A stretch of DNA of 64,000 bases from the NCBI GenBank assembly GCA_032334235.1, contig JAVSGI010000005.1, positions 2,108,001 to 2,172,000 on the forward strand. Direction: 5' to 3'. This DNA is from Paracoccaceae bacterium Fryx2. GTDB taxonomy: Bacteria > Pseudomonadota > Alphaproteobacteria > Rhodobacterales > Rhodobacteraceae. The notes below the pieces were generated by a model, which worked only from the letters and a program-made list of their open reading frames with translations, was not told the DNA's origin and did no database searches. Below, piece after piece: positions 36,280-46,053 of this stretch; within the stretch, counting starts at the first letter, position 1; every line of letters begins with the position of its first letter. Both the position numbers and the translations under genes were made by a program.

Positions 36280-37428
36280 CTACCCCCGCTTGCCGAAGTC
36301 GATGCGCGGGTCGATCCAGACATACATCAGGTCCGACAGGATGCCGATCACCAGCCCCATCAGGCCAAAGACGTAAAGCGTGCCGAACACCACCGGATAG
36401 TCGCGCCCCACCGCCGCCTCGAACCCCAGCCGACCCAGCCCGTCGAGCGAGAATATCGTCTCGATGATCAGCCCGCCGCCGAAGAAGATCGAGATGAAGG
36501 CCGCCGGGAACCCCGCGATCACGATCAGCATGGCATTGCGGAACACATGGCCGTAGAGCACCTTGCGCTCGGAAAGCCCCTTGGCACGGGCGGTCATGAC
36601 ATACTGTTTCTTGATCTCGTCAAGAAAGCTGTTCTTGGTCAGCAGCGTCAGCGTGGCAAAGGATGCGATGGTCGAGGCCAGCACCGGCAGGGTGATGTGC
36701 CACAGGTAATCCAGCACCTTGCCGCCCATGCTCAGCGTCTCGAAATTGTCCGAGGTCAGGCCGCGCAGCGGGAATATCTTCCAGTAAGACCCGCCCGCGA
36801 ACAGCACCAGCAGCAGGATGGCGAACAGGAACCCCGGAATCGCATAGCCGACGATGATCGCGCCCGAGGTCCATGTGTCGAACGGCGTGCCGTCGCGCAC
36901 CGCCTTGCGGATGCCAAGCGGAATCGACACGAGATAAGCGATCAGCGTCGACCACAGCCCGAGCGAGATCGACACCGGCATCTTCTCGATCACGAGGTCG
37001 ATCACCGAGATCGACCGGAAATAGCTTTCCCCGAAATCGAAGCGGGCATAGTTGCCCAGCATGATCAGGAACCGCTCGACCATCGGAATCGCCTCTTTCC
37101 GGCAATCGGGGTCTTTCAGGGTCGGCTCGCCCACGTGGCCCTCGGCGCAGACGATGCGGGCAAAGCCGAACTGGCGCTCCAGGTCTGCGATGAACTCGGG
37201 CGGCAGGCCCCGTGACCCGATGTAGCGTTCGTCGCCCCCCTGATCCGCCATCCCGGCATCGCCGCCGCCGCCGATCGACTGGAACACGTCGCCGCCGCCT
37301 TCCAGCCGGGCAAGTACCTGCTCGACCGGGCCGCCGGGCACGAACTGCGTCAGGCCGAAGTTGATGATCATGATCCCGATCAGCGTCGGGATGATCAGGA
37401 ACAACCGCCGAAGGATATAGGCGCCCAT
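36280..37428 (-). CDS. yejB: Peptide ABC importer permease YejB
   Basis: The 382-residue permease begins [20 protein letters not shown], has [16 protein letters not shown], a long periplasmic loop, and the transport core [26 protein letters not shown] (EAA loop). It forms the channel with YejE. It is 19 bp downstream of yejA. Confidence 0.93.
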   Translation of the reverse strand: MGAYILRRLFLIIPTLIGIMIINFGLTQFVPGGPVEQVLARLEGGGDVFQSIGGGGDAGMADQGGDERYIGSRGLPPEFIADLERQFGFARIVCAEGHVGEPTLKDPDCRKEAIPMVERFLIMLGNYARFDFGESYFRSISVIDLVIEKMPVSISLGLWSTLIAYLVSIPLGIRKAVRDGTPFDTWTSGAIIVGYAIPGFLFAILLLVLFAGGSYWKIFPLRGLTSDNFETLSMGGKVLDYLWHITLPVLASTIASFATLTLLTKNSFLDEIKKQYVMTARAKGLSERKVLYGHVFRNAMLIVIAGFPAAFISIFFGGGLIIETIFSLDGLGRLGFEAAVGRDYPVVFGTLYVFGLMGLVIGILSDLMYVWIDPRIDFGKRG

Positions 37429-37447
37429 GAAGCTTTGCTGCTCTTTC

Positions 37448-39346
37448 TTATCTCAGTGCGCCCGCGGCCTTCAGCGCCGCGGCTTTTTCCGCGTTGTACC
37501 ACCAGAAATCAAGCTCGCCCAGCGCATAGGGCGGCAGCGTCTCGGGGTGTTCGAACTGGTTGTAATAGGCCACGGTGTGCTTGTTCTTGTACCATTGCGG
37601 CACCCAGAAGCGTTCGGCGCGCAGAACCCGGTCCAGCGCCATGGTGGCAACGGTCAGCTCGTCCCTGGTGGTCGCGGCCAACACCGATTTTGTCACCCGG
37701 TCCACCGCCGGGCTTTTCAGCCCCATCTGGTTGAAGCTCGATACGTCGGCGGTCTTCGAGCCGTAATACTGTTCCAGTTCCGAGCCCGAGAAGTATCCCG
37801 AATTCGCGTTGCCGGTGACAATGTCGAAGTCATAGGCCGGCGGGCGGGTGCGGCTTTCCATCTGCGCATTGTCGACCCGCGTCATGAAGGCGTCGACGCC
37901 CAGCGCGCGCAGGTTTTCGATGAAGGGGCTGATGATGCGGTCGAAACTCGTGCTGTCGTTGATGAATTCGACGCGCAGCGGTTCGCCCTTTGCATTGGCG
38001 CGCATTCCGGTCGGCCCCACGGCCCAGCCGGCCTCGTCCAGCAGCGCCGAGGCGCGGCGCAGGTTGGCGCGGTCAAGCTGGCGCTCGCCCGAGGTCGGCG
38101 GCATCACCGCCGCTTCGGTCAGGATGCTCTCGGGCAAAAGCCCCTCGTCAACCAGCGGTTTCAGGATCGCCATCTCCGCGTCGGAAGGCACCCCCTCTGC
38201 CGCCATCCAGGTGTTTTCCCAGATCGAGGTGATCCGGGCATAGATACCGTAGAACAGCGTGGCGTTCGACCATTCGAAGTTGAACATCAGCCCGATCGCC
38301 TCGCGCACCCGCGGGTCCTGGAACTTCTCGCGCCGCAGGTTGAACAGGAAGGCCTGGCCGTTGGCCTTGGCGCCCGACGGCAGCTCGGCCCGCACCACAT
38401 GCCCCGCCGCCACCGCCGGGAAGTCATAACCGGTGGCCCATGACACCGACGACGCCTCGTTGCGGAAGGTGTAGCTGCCGCCCTTGAAGCCTTCGAAGGC
38501 GGCGTTGTAATCGGCATAGTATTCGATGCGGATGGTGTCGAAGTTGGCGGTGCCGCGGTTGATCGGCAGGTCGCGGCCCCAGTAGTCGGGGTTGCGGCGG
38601 TAGACCAGCGTCTGGCCCGGCTCGATGCGGTCCAGCGTGTAGGCGCCGGTGCCGAGGAACGGCTCCAGGCTGCTCAGTTCCAGATCGCGGTTGTTCGCCT
38701 CGTAATGCGCTTTCGACAGAACCGGCAGGCCGCCCACGTCCTGCGGCAGGTCGCGGGTCGGGATGCCGGGCTTGAAGGTGAACTTCACCCGGTGCGGCCC
38801 CTCGATCTCGACCTTCTCGACCTTCTCGGCAAAGATGGTGCGGAAGTCGGTCAGGCCCTTTTCCAGGAACACCTGATAGGAAAAAACCACGTCGTCCGCC
38901 GTCATCGGCGTGCCATCCGAAAACCGGGCCTCGGGGCGCAGGTTGAACACCACCCACGAGCGGTCCTCGGGATATTCCAGCGTGGTGCACAGCAGGCAGT
39001 AGGCCGCGCCGATCTCGTCGGCCGTGCCGGTCAGGATGGCCTCGTACATGATCGACGACAGCCCGCCTGCCCGGCCCTTGACCGAATAGGGGTTCATCGA
39101 GTCGAACCCGCCGAACGCCCATTCCGAGATTTCGCCGCCCTTGGGCGCATCGGGGTTCACATAGTCCAGATGGGTGAAATCGGCCGGGTATTTCAGATCG
39201 CCGAAGGTCGAGATGCCATGCGCCGTGATCACCGTTTCCGCCTGCGCCCCGCAGGCCAGCAGCGCAAACCCCAGCCCCAGCGCCGCGCGTCCGGTCCTTG
39301 CAACCCGCAGGTCCGTCGCCCCGGTCTGCTTGCGGTTCTGGGTCAT
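37448..39346 (-). CDS. yejA: Periplasmic peptide-binding protein YejA
   Basis: The 632-residue SBP family 5 protein from [15 protein letters not shown] has a signal peptide (hydrophobic [14 protein letters not shown], cleavage before ETVITAHG) and YejA landmarks [37 protein letters not shown] and [27 protein letters not shown]. It delivers peptides to YejBEF. A longer in-frame start at 39394 would bury the signal. A 14-bp palindrome is 42 bp upstream. Confidence 0.92.
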   Translation of the reverse strand: MTQNRKQTGATDLRVARTGRAALGLGFALLACGAQAETVITAHGISTFGDLKYPADFTHLDYVNPDAPKGGEISEWAFGGFDSMNPYSVKGRAGGLSSIMYEAILTGTADEIGAAYCLLCTTLEYPEDRSWVVFNLRPEARFSDGTPMTADDVVFSYQVFLEKGLTDFRTIFAEKVEKVEIEGPHRVKFTFKPGIPTRDLPQDVGGLPVLSKAHYEANNRDLELSSLEPFLGTGAYTLDRIEPGQTLVYRRNPDYWGRDLPINRGTANFDTIRIEYYADYNAAFEGFKGGSYTFRNEASSVSWATGYDFPAVAAGHVVRAELPSGAKANGQAFLFNLRREKFQDPRVREAIGLMFNFEWSNATLFYGIYARITSIWENTWMAAEGVPSDAEMAILKPLVDEGLLPESILTEAAVMPPTSGERQLDRANLRRASALLDEAGWAVGPTGMRANAKGEPLRVEFINDSTSFDRIISPFIENLRALGVDAFMTRVDNAQMESRTRPPAYDFDIVTGNANSGYFSGSELEQYYGSKTADVSSFNQMGLKSPAVDRVTKSVLAATTRDELTVATMALDRVLRAERFWVPQWYKNKHTVAYYNQFEHPETLPPYALGELDFWWYNAEKAAALKAAGALR

Positions 39347-39387
39347 GCTGGCGCTCCTCGGTGGCTGCGGCCGCATCGGGCCTGTGC

Positions 39388-39401
39388 TGATCATGATCAG
39401 A
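39388..39401. promoter_or_regulatory. Perfect 14-bp palindrome upstream of yejA (candidate operator)
   Basis: CTGATCATGATCAG is a perfect dyad located 42 bp before the yejA start. Such a site suits a dimeric regulator. No binding protein is known. Confidence 0.4.
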
Positions 39402-39480
39402 TCACGCTAAAGCGCAACGGGTTCCCGGCTCAAGTTGCGATTGCGTGATCCGCGGGCGCCGCACCTGCGCCATCACGGCA

Positions 39481-39505
39481 AAGGGCCACCCGGTCGGGGT
39501 GGCCC
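39481..39505 (-). terminator. Hairpin terminator of the cytochrome c gene
   Basis: On the minus strand GGGCCACCC-CGACC-GGGTGGCCC is a 9-bp stem followed by TT and a T-poor stretch. It lies 37 bp after the cytochrome c stop. Confidence 0.6.
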
Positions 39506-39541
39506 TGCATCAGGCGCGGCATCGGGCCGGTTCGCCGCCGG

Positions 39542-40054
39542 TCAGTTCAGGGTGCCAAGCCAGGCAATCACGTTGGCACGGTCGGCAGGCTTGGGCAGAC
39601 CGGCAAAGGTCATCTTGGTGCCGGCGGCATAGGCCCTGGGGCTGACAAGGAAGGCATCCAGGTTTTCCGGCGTCCAGGCGTCGCCCGCCATGGCGGTCAG
39701 CACAGCCGAATAGGCAAAGCCGTCGATCGAGGCTTTCGCCCGGTTCACCACGCCGTTCAGGTGCGGGCCGATGCCGTCGGCCCCGTCGATCTTGTGGCAA
39801 GCCCGGCACTTGGCATACACCTTCTCGCCCGCCGCAATATCGGCCGAGGCCAGCAGCGTCGCCAGATCCGGGACGTCTTCGGCCGCGACCTCGGTCGTCT
39901 CGCCGGCACCGGTGTCGATGATGTAGGCCTGCGCGTCATCGCCATGGCCGCTGGTGGAATACAGCGCGCCCCCGGCCATCTTGACCAGCAGAAAGACCAG
40001 AAGTGACCCGCACAGCGCGCCAAAAACCTTGGTGAACGTCATCGTGTCGAACAT
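39542..40054 (-). CDS. Membrane-anchored cytochrome c (cytochrome cy / CycM-like)
   Basis: The 170-residue protein from [20 protein letters not shown] has an uncleaved-looking N-terminal helix (about 10-32), an acidic linker and a class I cytochrome c domain with KCRACHK and [21 protein letters not shown] (distal Met). It resembles membrane-bound cytochrome cy, which carries electrons from bc1 to the reaction centre or cbb3 oxidase. That role fits this window. The start at 40054 is preferred over an upstream in-frame ATG. Confidence 0.88.
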   Translation of the reverse strand: MFDTMTFTKVFGALCGSLLVFLLVKMAGGALYSTSGHGDDAQAYIIDTGAGETTEVAAEDVPDLATLLASADIAAGEKVYAKCRACHKIDGADGIGPHLNGVVNRAKASIDGFAYSAVLTAMAGDAWTPENLDAFLVSPRAYAAGTKMTFAGLPKPADRANVIAWLGTLN

Positions 40055-40175
40055 TTTTGTGTCCTGCCCTGCGGTGATGCTGCGGCTGTGTAGCCGCTTC
40101 CCCCCGCATGTTTCAAGGTGTAGTAGCGCAAACACATGTCCAGATTACCGCCTTTCGCAATCGGAGCACGACAAT

Positions 40176-41006
40176 ATGACCGGCAGCATCGCCTTCCAGG
40201 GGGAACCGGGCGCCTATTCGCATGAGGCTTGCCGCCAGGCACGGCCCGGAATGGTGGCCATTCCCTGCCGCACGTTCGAGGATGCGATAGAGATGACCCG
40301 GGCGGGCGACTCGGATCTGGCGATGCTTCCGGTGGAAAACTCGACCTATGGCCGGGTGGCCGACATCCACTCGCTGCTGCCCGGTTCGGGCCTGCGCATC
40401 GTCGACGAGGCGTTCGTGCGGGTCCACATCAACCTGCTGGCGGTGCCGGGCACGCCGCTGGGCCAGATCCGCTCCGCGATGAGCCATACCGTGCTGCTGG
40501 GCCAGTGCCGCGACTTCCTCAAGGCGCATGACCTGCGCGCTGTGACCGGCGCCGACACCGCAGGCTCTGCCCGGATCGTGGCCGAAAAGGCCGACCCCGC
40601 GCTGGGCGCGCTGGCCTCGGAACTGGCAGGCGAGATCTACGGGCTCGACATCGTGGCGCGCAAGATCGAGGATCAGTCCAACAACACCACCCGCTTTCTG
40701 GTGATGGCGCGCGAGGCCGACATGACCCGGCGTGGCGACCGGATGATGACGACCTTCACCTTCCGCGTGCGCAACATTCCGGCGGCGCTTTACAAGGCGA
40801 TGGGCGGCTTTGCCACCAACGGCGTCAACATGACCAAACTGGAAAGCTACATGGTCGGCGGCAGCTTCACCGCCACCGAGTTCTACGCCGACATCGAGGG
40901 CCACCCCGACGATGCCAACGTCGCCCGCGCGCTGGAGGAGTTGCGCTATTTCACCAGCGCGCACGAGATCCTCGGCGTCTACCCGGCCGACCCCAACCGC
41001 GGCTAG
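40176..41006 (+). CDS. pheA: Prephenate dehydratase
   Basis: This enzyme converts prephenate to phenylpyruvate. The 276-residue protein starts MTGSIAFQGEPGAYSHEAC, has LPVENSTYGRVADIHSLL, VARKIEDQSNNTTRFLVMA and a C-terminal ACT domain (FRVRNIPAALYKAMGGFATNGVNMTKLESYM) for feedback by phenylalanine. It is monofunctional; a separate AroQ chorismate mutase lies at 12.6 kb. Its stop overlaps the convergent SRPBCC gene by 4 bp. Confidence 0.95.
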   Translation: MTGSIAFQGEPGAYSHEACRQARPGMVAIPCRTFEDAIEMTRAGDSDLAMLPVENSTYGRVADIHSLLPGSGLRIVDEAFVRVHINLLAVPGTPLGQIRSAMSHTVLLGQCRDFLKAHDLRAVTGADTAGSARIVAEKADPALGALASELAGEIYGLDIVARKIEDQSNNTTRFLVMAREADMTRRGDRMMTTFTFRVRNIPAALYKAMGGFATNGVNMTKLESYMVGGSFTATEFYADIEGHPDDANVARALEELRYFTSAHEILGVYPADPNRG

Positions 41007-41476
41007 CGTTTGGGCGGGGCACGGAAACGGTCGCCGATCTCGGACCCGAACTGCGCCACCCGCGCCTCGAACTTGCGGGTCACCTTGGCCTTGGCCAGCC
41101 GCAGCGATTGCAGCAGAAGCTTGGCGGACATGCTGTGCGCCACCGTCTCGGATGTCACGGTCACCCGGGTGCGCCGCGCCGCAAGCTCCAGCAGGTCCAG
41201 CGTCAGGACGCCTTCGATTGCGCCGGATTTTGACACGAATTCAATATGATGCGGCGGCTCCAACCGCGCCACGCGGATCGCCACGTCGCGCAGCTTGCCG
41301 CGATAGGTGAACTTGACCTGCCAGGCCATGTCGACCTCGGGCGAGGCCAGGTTGTCGGTGCGCGTCACCTCGGCACCGCGCCGCATCGCGGCCCGTTCCC
41401 ACCCCTCGAAATCGGTCAGGGCGGCATAGACGAAGGCCAGCGGCGCTTCGATGTCTTCCTTGGTGCTGAGTTTCAT
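41003..41476 (-). CDS. SRPBCC-fold protein of unknown function
   Basis: The 157-residue protein from MKLSTKEDIEAPLAFVYAALTDFEGWERAAMRRGAEV has the START/SRPBCC beginning and a helix-grip layout with LDLLELAARRTRVTVTSETVAHSMSAKLLLQSLRLAKAKV. Such proteins bind hydrophobic ligands. The family is common next to pheA in related bacteria, but its ligand is unknown. The longer in-frame start lies within the gap to nudC and is rejected. Confidence 0.8.
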   Translation of the reverse strand: MKLSTKEDIEAPLAFVYAALTDFEGWERAAMRRGAEVTRTDNLASPEVDMAWQVKFTYRGKLRDVAIRVARLEPPHHIEFVSKSGAIEGVLTLDLLELAARRTRVTVTSETVAHSMSAKLLLQSLRLAKAKVTRKFEARVAQFGSEIGDRFRAPPKR

Positions 41477-41540
41477 GGCGGCTCCTGCCCCGTTGACGGG
41501 CCTTTCGCGGCCCTGTTGCTTGGTCGGGCGAAGTGTTGCC

Positions 41541-42506
41541 TCAATCCAGCCGGTCCGCAAGCCAGTTGGCCATCAGGAAATGGGCAATCGCGCCTTTCCG
41601 CGCCGGTTTGACGCGGGGGTGTGCACCGGCGAACACCTGCACCAGCTCTTCCCGCGTCAGCCACAGCGCGTCTTCCAGTTCCACCGGGTCCAGCGTGATC
41701 GCCTCGGTTTCCGCCTGCCCCAGACAGCCCAGCATCAGCGAGGCCGGGAAGGGCCAGGGCTGGCTGGCCAGATAGCGCACCGCCCCCACCCTCACCCCGG
41801 TTTCCTCGAACACCTCGCGGCGCACGGCGGCCTCGACGCTCTCTCCCGGTTCGACAAAGCCGGCCAGGCAGGAGTACATGCCCTCGGGCCAGCCCGGAGA
41901 CCGGCCCAGCAGCAGCCGGTTGCCCCGCGTCACCAGCATGATCACGACCGGGTCGGTGCGCGGGAAATGCTGCGCGCCGCAAGCCGGGCAGGCGCGCTGC
42001 CAGCCCGCCTTCGCCACCGCCGAGGCCGCCCCGCACGCGGCACAGAACCCGTGCGCCGCGTGCCATTGCGCCAGCGCGCGAGCCGTCGCCGCCAGTTCCG
42101 CCTCACGCGGGGTCAGGGCAAGCATCATGCCGCGCAGTTCGGCAAAGGCATGGTCGGCGGGCAGGGCCGGGTGGCGCTGCTCGGTCGGGTCAAAGAACCC
42201 CTGCGGCTCGGTGCCCTCGCCCAGTCCCGGCTCCCAGTGCGAGATGTCGACCGCAAAGCAGGCCGTCCCGCCGTCCAGCCCCAGGAACAGCGGCGCGGCC
42301 CCGCCCGCCAGCGCCGGGTTGCCGGGTGCCAGCCAGGCCAGCCCGGTCACCGCCCCGGCCGTGCTGATCGACAGCGGCTTGCCGCGCCACAGCGCCAGCA
42401 CCCGCCCCGATTGCCACAGCGCCGCCATCCGCGCCGCGTCATCCCGCGCTTCGGCCGCCCGTTCCAGCCCCGAGCCGCCAAAGGTCACCGTTTCCGCCTG
42501 CCGCAT
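41541..42506 (-). CDS. nudC: NADH pyrophosphatase / RNA de-NADing enzyme NudC
   Basis: The 321-residue protein has a zinc ribbon (CAACGAASAVAKAGWQRACPACG), FPRTDPVVIMLV, and the Nudix box GFVEPGESVEAAVRREVFEETGV, followed by the NudC-specific SQPWPFPASLMLG. It hydrolyses NAD(H) and removes NAD caps from RNA. Confidence 0.95.
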   Translation of the reverse strand: MRQAETVTFGGSGLERAAEARDDAARMAALWQSGRVLALWRGKPLSISTAGAVTGLAWLAPGNPALAGGAAPLFLGLDGGTACFAVDISHWEPGLGEGTEPQGFFDPTEQRHPALPADHAFAELRGMMLALTPREAELAATARALAQWHAAHGFCAACGAASAVAKAGWQRACPACGAQHFPRTDPVVIMLVTRGNRLLLGRSPGWPEGMYSCLAGFVEPGESVEAAVRREVFEETGVRVGAVRYLASQPWPFPASLMLGCLGQAETEAITLDPVELEDALWLTREELVQVFAGAHPRVKPARKGAIAHFLMANWLADRLD

Positions 42507-42740
42507 CGCCCCAGCCCCCGCCTCCGCCGTACGTCACCGGCGCGCACCCTGCCACGGACCCGGCGCGGTGGCAAACCGCCAGGCCCCGTGCCGCAAAATG
42601 CTGCAAAGTGACACCGAATTGCAACCCGAAGGTGATTTGACACCCCGTCATATCCCCTTAGACTGGAAAGGGTTTCCGGTCTCGGCTAGCGTCCCGGATT
42701 GGGCTCTGACACAGCCGCGCCGCCGACAGCAGGAACAACC

Positions 42741-44651
42741 TTGATCGCCCAGCACGCCTTTTCCCTGCAAAGTTCCGCGCGTGTCGCCCATCTTCGGATC
42801 ATGGAGACGACGGACCTGCACATGCATGTCCTGCCCTACGACTATTACACCAACCGGCCGTGCGACACGCAGGGCCTGTCGCGGACCGCGTCGCTGATCG
42901 CGCAGGTCCGGGCCGAGGCCGCGAATACCCTGCTGGTCGACAACGGCGACTTCCTGCAAGGCTCGCCGATGGGCGACTACTACGCGCTGGACCGCGGCCT
43001 CGGGCCGGGCGAGGTGCATCCGATCTTCGCCGCGATGAACCACCTTGGCTATGACGCGGCGACGCTGGGCAACCACGAATTCAACTACGGGCTGGATTTC
43101 CTGATGACCACGCTGCAGGGGGCGTCCTTCCCTGTGGTGTCGGCCAACATCGCGCTGGAGCGCGGGGCAAGCCCGCGCCGCGACCGCACCCTGCTGCCGC
43201 CCTACGTGATCCTCGACCGCAGGCTGACCGATGGCGCCGGGCAAAGCCATCCGATCCGCATCGGGCTGATCGGCTTCGCCCCGCCCCAGATCCTGCAATG
43301 GGACCGCGCCCATCTGGAAGGACGGATCGCCACGCGCGACATCGTCGAGACCGCCGCCGCCTGGGTGCCGCAGATGAAAGAAGCGGGGGCCGACATCGTC
43401 ATCGCCCTGTCGCATTCCGGCATCGGCCCGGCCACGGCCATTCACGGGATGGAAAACGCTTCGATCCCGCTGGCGCGGCAGGCCGGCATCGACGCGCTGG
43501 TGACCGGGCACACCCACATGGTGTTCCCCTCGCCCAGTTTCGCGGGCCTGCCCGGCGTCGACCCGCAGCGCGGCACCATCATGGGCAAGCCAGCGGTGAT
43601 GGGCGGCTTCTGGGGCTCGCACCTCGGCGTGATCGACCTGCTGCTCGAACGCGACGCGGGCGCGTGGCGGGTGGTGACCTTCGCCTCCGAGGCCCGCCCG
43701 ATCTGGTCGCGCGGTGCCGACGGCCAGCCGCGTGCATCCGTGGCGGGCGCAGCCGCGGTGGAGACGGTGCTCCACTCGGCCCATGCCGAAACCCTGGCCT
43801 GGGCACGCCGCCCGATCGGGCGCAGCGCGGTGCCGCTGCACAGCTTCTTTGCCCTGCTGGCCCCCTGCGACGCCCTGCGCGTGCTGGCCGAAGCACAGCT
43901 TTCCGACGCCGCCCGCACCCTGCGCGGCACGCCCGAGGCCGACCTGCCCCTGCTGGCCGCCACCGCGCCCTTCAAGGCCGGCGGGCGCGGCGGGCCGTCG
44001 AACTACACCGACATCCCGGCAGGCCCGCTGGCGCTGCGCCACGCCGCAGACCTGTACATCTACCCCAACAGCACCGCGCTGCTGAAGCTGACCGGGGCCG
44101 GGATTGCCGAATGGCTGGAACGTGCGGCAGGCATCTTCAACCGGATCGTGCCCGGCCAGCAGGACCAGCCGCTGATCAACCCCGATTTCCCCAGCTACAA
44201 TTTCGACCTGATCCACGGGCTCGAATTCACCATCGACCCCAGCCAGCCCGCCCGCTATGCGCCCGGCGGCGGGCTGGCCGATGCCTCGGCGCGGCGAATC
44301 ACCGGCCTGCGCCACAAGGGCGTGCCGGTGGACCCGAAGGCCGAATTCATCGTCGCCACCAACAGCTTTCGCACCTCGGGCGCCGCCGGGTTCTTCGACC
44401 CTGCAGGCGGCGGCCTGCTGCAGACCGGCGAGACCGGCCTGCGCGACGTGCTGCAACGCCACCTGGCCGAGACCGGCACCGTCGCCCCTGCCCGGCCGCC
44501 GCACTGGCGCATCGCCCCGATGCCCGGCACCAGCGTGACGTTCGACACCGCCCCCCGCGCCCGCGACCTCGCGCCAGACCTCGCCCGGCTGGGCCTGACC
44601 CGGCTTGGAGATGCGCCCGACGGATTTGCCCGCTTCCGCATGGCGCTGTGA
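42741..44651 (+). CDS. 2',3'-cyclic-nucleotide 2'-phosphodiesterase/3'-nucleotidase (CpdB/5'-nucleotidase family)
   Basis: This 636-residue metallophosphoesterase has RIMETTDLHMHVLPYDYYTN, VDNGDFLQG, TLGNHEFNYGLDFL and VTGHTHMVFP (metal sites), then a 5'-nucleotidase C-terminal domain with PGGGLADASARRITGL. It probably salvages nucleotides. The start is TTG at 42741 with AGGA upstream; the beginning (LIAQHAFSLQSSARVAH) shows no signal peptide, unlike periplasmic CpdB. It may be cytosolic, or the true start may be misjudged. Confidence 0.85.
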   Translation: MIAQHAFSLQSSARVAHLRIMETTDLHMHVLPYDYYTNRPCDTQGLSRTASLIAQVRAEAANTLLVDNGDFLQGSPMGDYYALDRGLGPGEVHPIFAAMNHLGYDAATLGNHEFNYGLDFLMTTLQGASFPVVSANIALERGASPRRDRTLLPPYVILDRRLTDGAGQSHPIRIGLIGFAPPQILQWDRAHLEGRIATRDIVETAAAWVPQMKEAGADIVIALSHSGIGPATAIHGMENASIPLARQAGIDALVTGHTHMVFPSPSFAGLPGVDPQRGTIMGKPAVMGGFWGSHLGVIDLLLERDAGAWRVVTFASEARPIWSRGADGQPRASVAGAAAVETVLHSAHAETLAWARRPIGRSAVPLHSFFALLAPCDALRVLAEAQLSDAARTLRGTPEADLPLLAATAPFKAGGRGGPSNYTDIPAGPLALRHAADLYIYPNSTALLKLTGAGIAEWLERAAGIFNRIVPGQQDQPLINPDFPSYNFDLIHGLEFTIDPSQPARYAPGGGLADASARRITGLRHKGVPVDPKAEFIVATNSFRTSGAAGFFDPAGGGLLQTGETGLRDVLQRHLAETGTVAPARPPHWRIAPMPGTSVTFDTAPRARDLAPDLARLGLTRLGDAPDGFARFRMAL

Positions 44652-44723
44652 CATCGCATCACCTGCGGGCCGCCACCCCCGCCAGCCGCTTGCAAATGCC
44701 ACCGCTTGATCCTATATCCAGAC

Positions 44724-44820
44724 GCGAGAGGTTGGCGCGGGCAGGCGCCTCGCCAACCCGGTCAGGTCCGGAAGGAAGCAGCCGCAACGAGCCCCGCTTG
44801 GGTCGTGTTCAGCCTCTCAC
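44724..44820 (+). ncRNA. ffs: Signal recognition particle RNA (small bacterial 4.5S type)
   Basis: The universally conserved GGTCAGGTCCGGAAGGAAGC (44759-44778) forms the Ffh-binding helix 8 with its GGAA tetraloop and asymmetric loop. GAGAGG (44726-44731) pairs with CCTCTC (44813-44818) to close the hairpin. Ends are approximate. It is the partner of Ffh (13.4-14.9 kb). Confidence 0.95.
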
Positions 44821-44897
44821 CCTTGTCACTCGGGGATGCCGATGTTTGCCACCGCCCCCCGTTTGCCTGACCGGTTTCCCCTTGCCAAGGCCACCCG

Positions 44898-45938
44898 ATG
44901 AGCCCGCCTGACCCGCTGGCCGCGCTTGGATGGTCCGATTTCTTCGCCGCGCAAGTCGCAGACGAGGAACGCGGCGCCTTCACCCCGATGCGCCTCTCCA
45001 CCGTCCACCGCGCCCGGCTGACCGCCCTGTCGCCCGGCCGGGCGGAGGCGATCCGGCTGACCCTGCCCACCCACTCCGCCACCACCGATTTCGCGGTGGG
45101 CGACTGGGTGCTGGTCGATCCCGAAACGCGCCTGCTGCACCGCCGCCTCGAACGGCACACCCTGCTCGACCGCCGCACCGCCGCCAGCCCCGCGCCGCAG
45201 CTGATCGCGGCGAATGTCGACACGCTGTTCATCGTCACCTCCTGCAACGCCGATTTCAACCCGGCGCGACTGGAACGCTACCTCGCGCTGGCCAACGAGG
45301 CAGGCACCGAGCCGGTGCTGCTGCTGACCAAGGCCGACACGGTGGCCGACGCCGCCGATTATCTGGCGCAGGCCCGGGCGCTGCAACGCGGGCTGGTGGC
45401 GCTGACGCTGAACGCCAAGGCGCCGGATGCCGGGGCCCTGCTCGCACCATGGTGCGGCCCGGGACGGACGGTGGCGCTGATCGGGTCTTCCGGGGTGGGC
45501 AAATCGACGCTGCTCAACACGCTGGCAGGCCCTGAGCAGGACGCGCCGCAGGAAACCGGCGACATCCGCGAACGCGATGCCAAGGGCCGCCACACCACCA
45601 CGTCGCGCTCGCTGCACGCCATTGCGGGGGGCGGCTGGGTGATCGACACGCCGGGGATGCGCTCGCTTCAGGTCAGCGACGTGGCGGGCGGCCTCGACAC
45701 CCTGTTCGCCGAGATCACCGAACTGGCACCGCTCTGCCGCTTCCGCGATTGCACCCACGCGCACGAACCGGGCTGCGCCGTGCAGGCTGCCATCGCATCA
45801 GGCACGCTCGACCCAGCGCGGCTCGACCGCTGGCGCAAGCTGCACGGCGAGAACACCGACAACACGCCGGTGACCACCCGCCGCGGCCTGCGTGACGCCG
45901 CCGCCGCCCTGCCGAAGAAAAAGCGCCCGAAGGTCTGA
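44898..45938 (+). CDS. rsgA: Ribosome small-subunit GTPase RsgA
   Basis: RsgA is a circularly permuted GTPase for late 30S maturation. The 346-residue protein has an OB-fold N-terminus, LLTKAD (G4) before GSSGVGKSTLLNTL (G1), DTPGMRSL (G3), and a C-terminal zinc site in CRFRDCTHAHEPGC. The ATG follows the SRP RNA by 77 bp. Confidence 0.95.
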   Translation: MSPPDPLAALGWSDFFAAQVADEERGAFTPMRLSTVHRARLTALSPGRAEAIRLTLPTHSATTDFAVGDWVLVDPETRLLHRRLERHTLLDRRTAASPAPQLIAANVDTLFIVTSCNADFNPARLERYLALANEAGTEPVLLLTKADTVADAADYLAQARALQRGLVALTLNAKAPDAGALLAPWCGPGRTVALIGSSGVGKSTLLNTLAGPEQDAPQETGDIRERDAKGRHTTTSRSLHAIAGGGWVIDTPGMRSLQVSDVAGGLDTLFAEITELAPLCRFRDCTHAHEPGCAVQAAIASGTLDPARLDRWRKLHGENTDNTPVTTRRGLRDAAAALPKKKRPKV

Positions 45939-45941
45939 CCC

Positions 45942-45988
45942 CAAAATCCTTCAAAGGATTTTGCAAAAGTTTTCCTAAAACTTTTGCG
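45942..45988. terminator. Double hairpin between rsgA and dnaX
   Basis: AAAATCCTTCAAAGGATTTT is followed at once by GCAAAAGTTTTCCTAAAACTTTTGC, giving two AT-rich hairpins in tandem. T runs occur on both strands. It lies 4 bp after the rsgA stop. This AT-rich double hairpin is a recurrent terminator form in Rhodobacterales (from memory). Confidence 0.78.
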
Positions 45989-46053
45989 CTCCCGGCCCCC
46001 CGGTTGCCCCGCCCCGTGCCGCCGTCTAGACTGGCCCGAACAAAGGGAACCCC

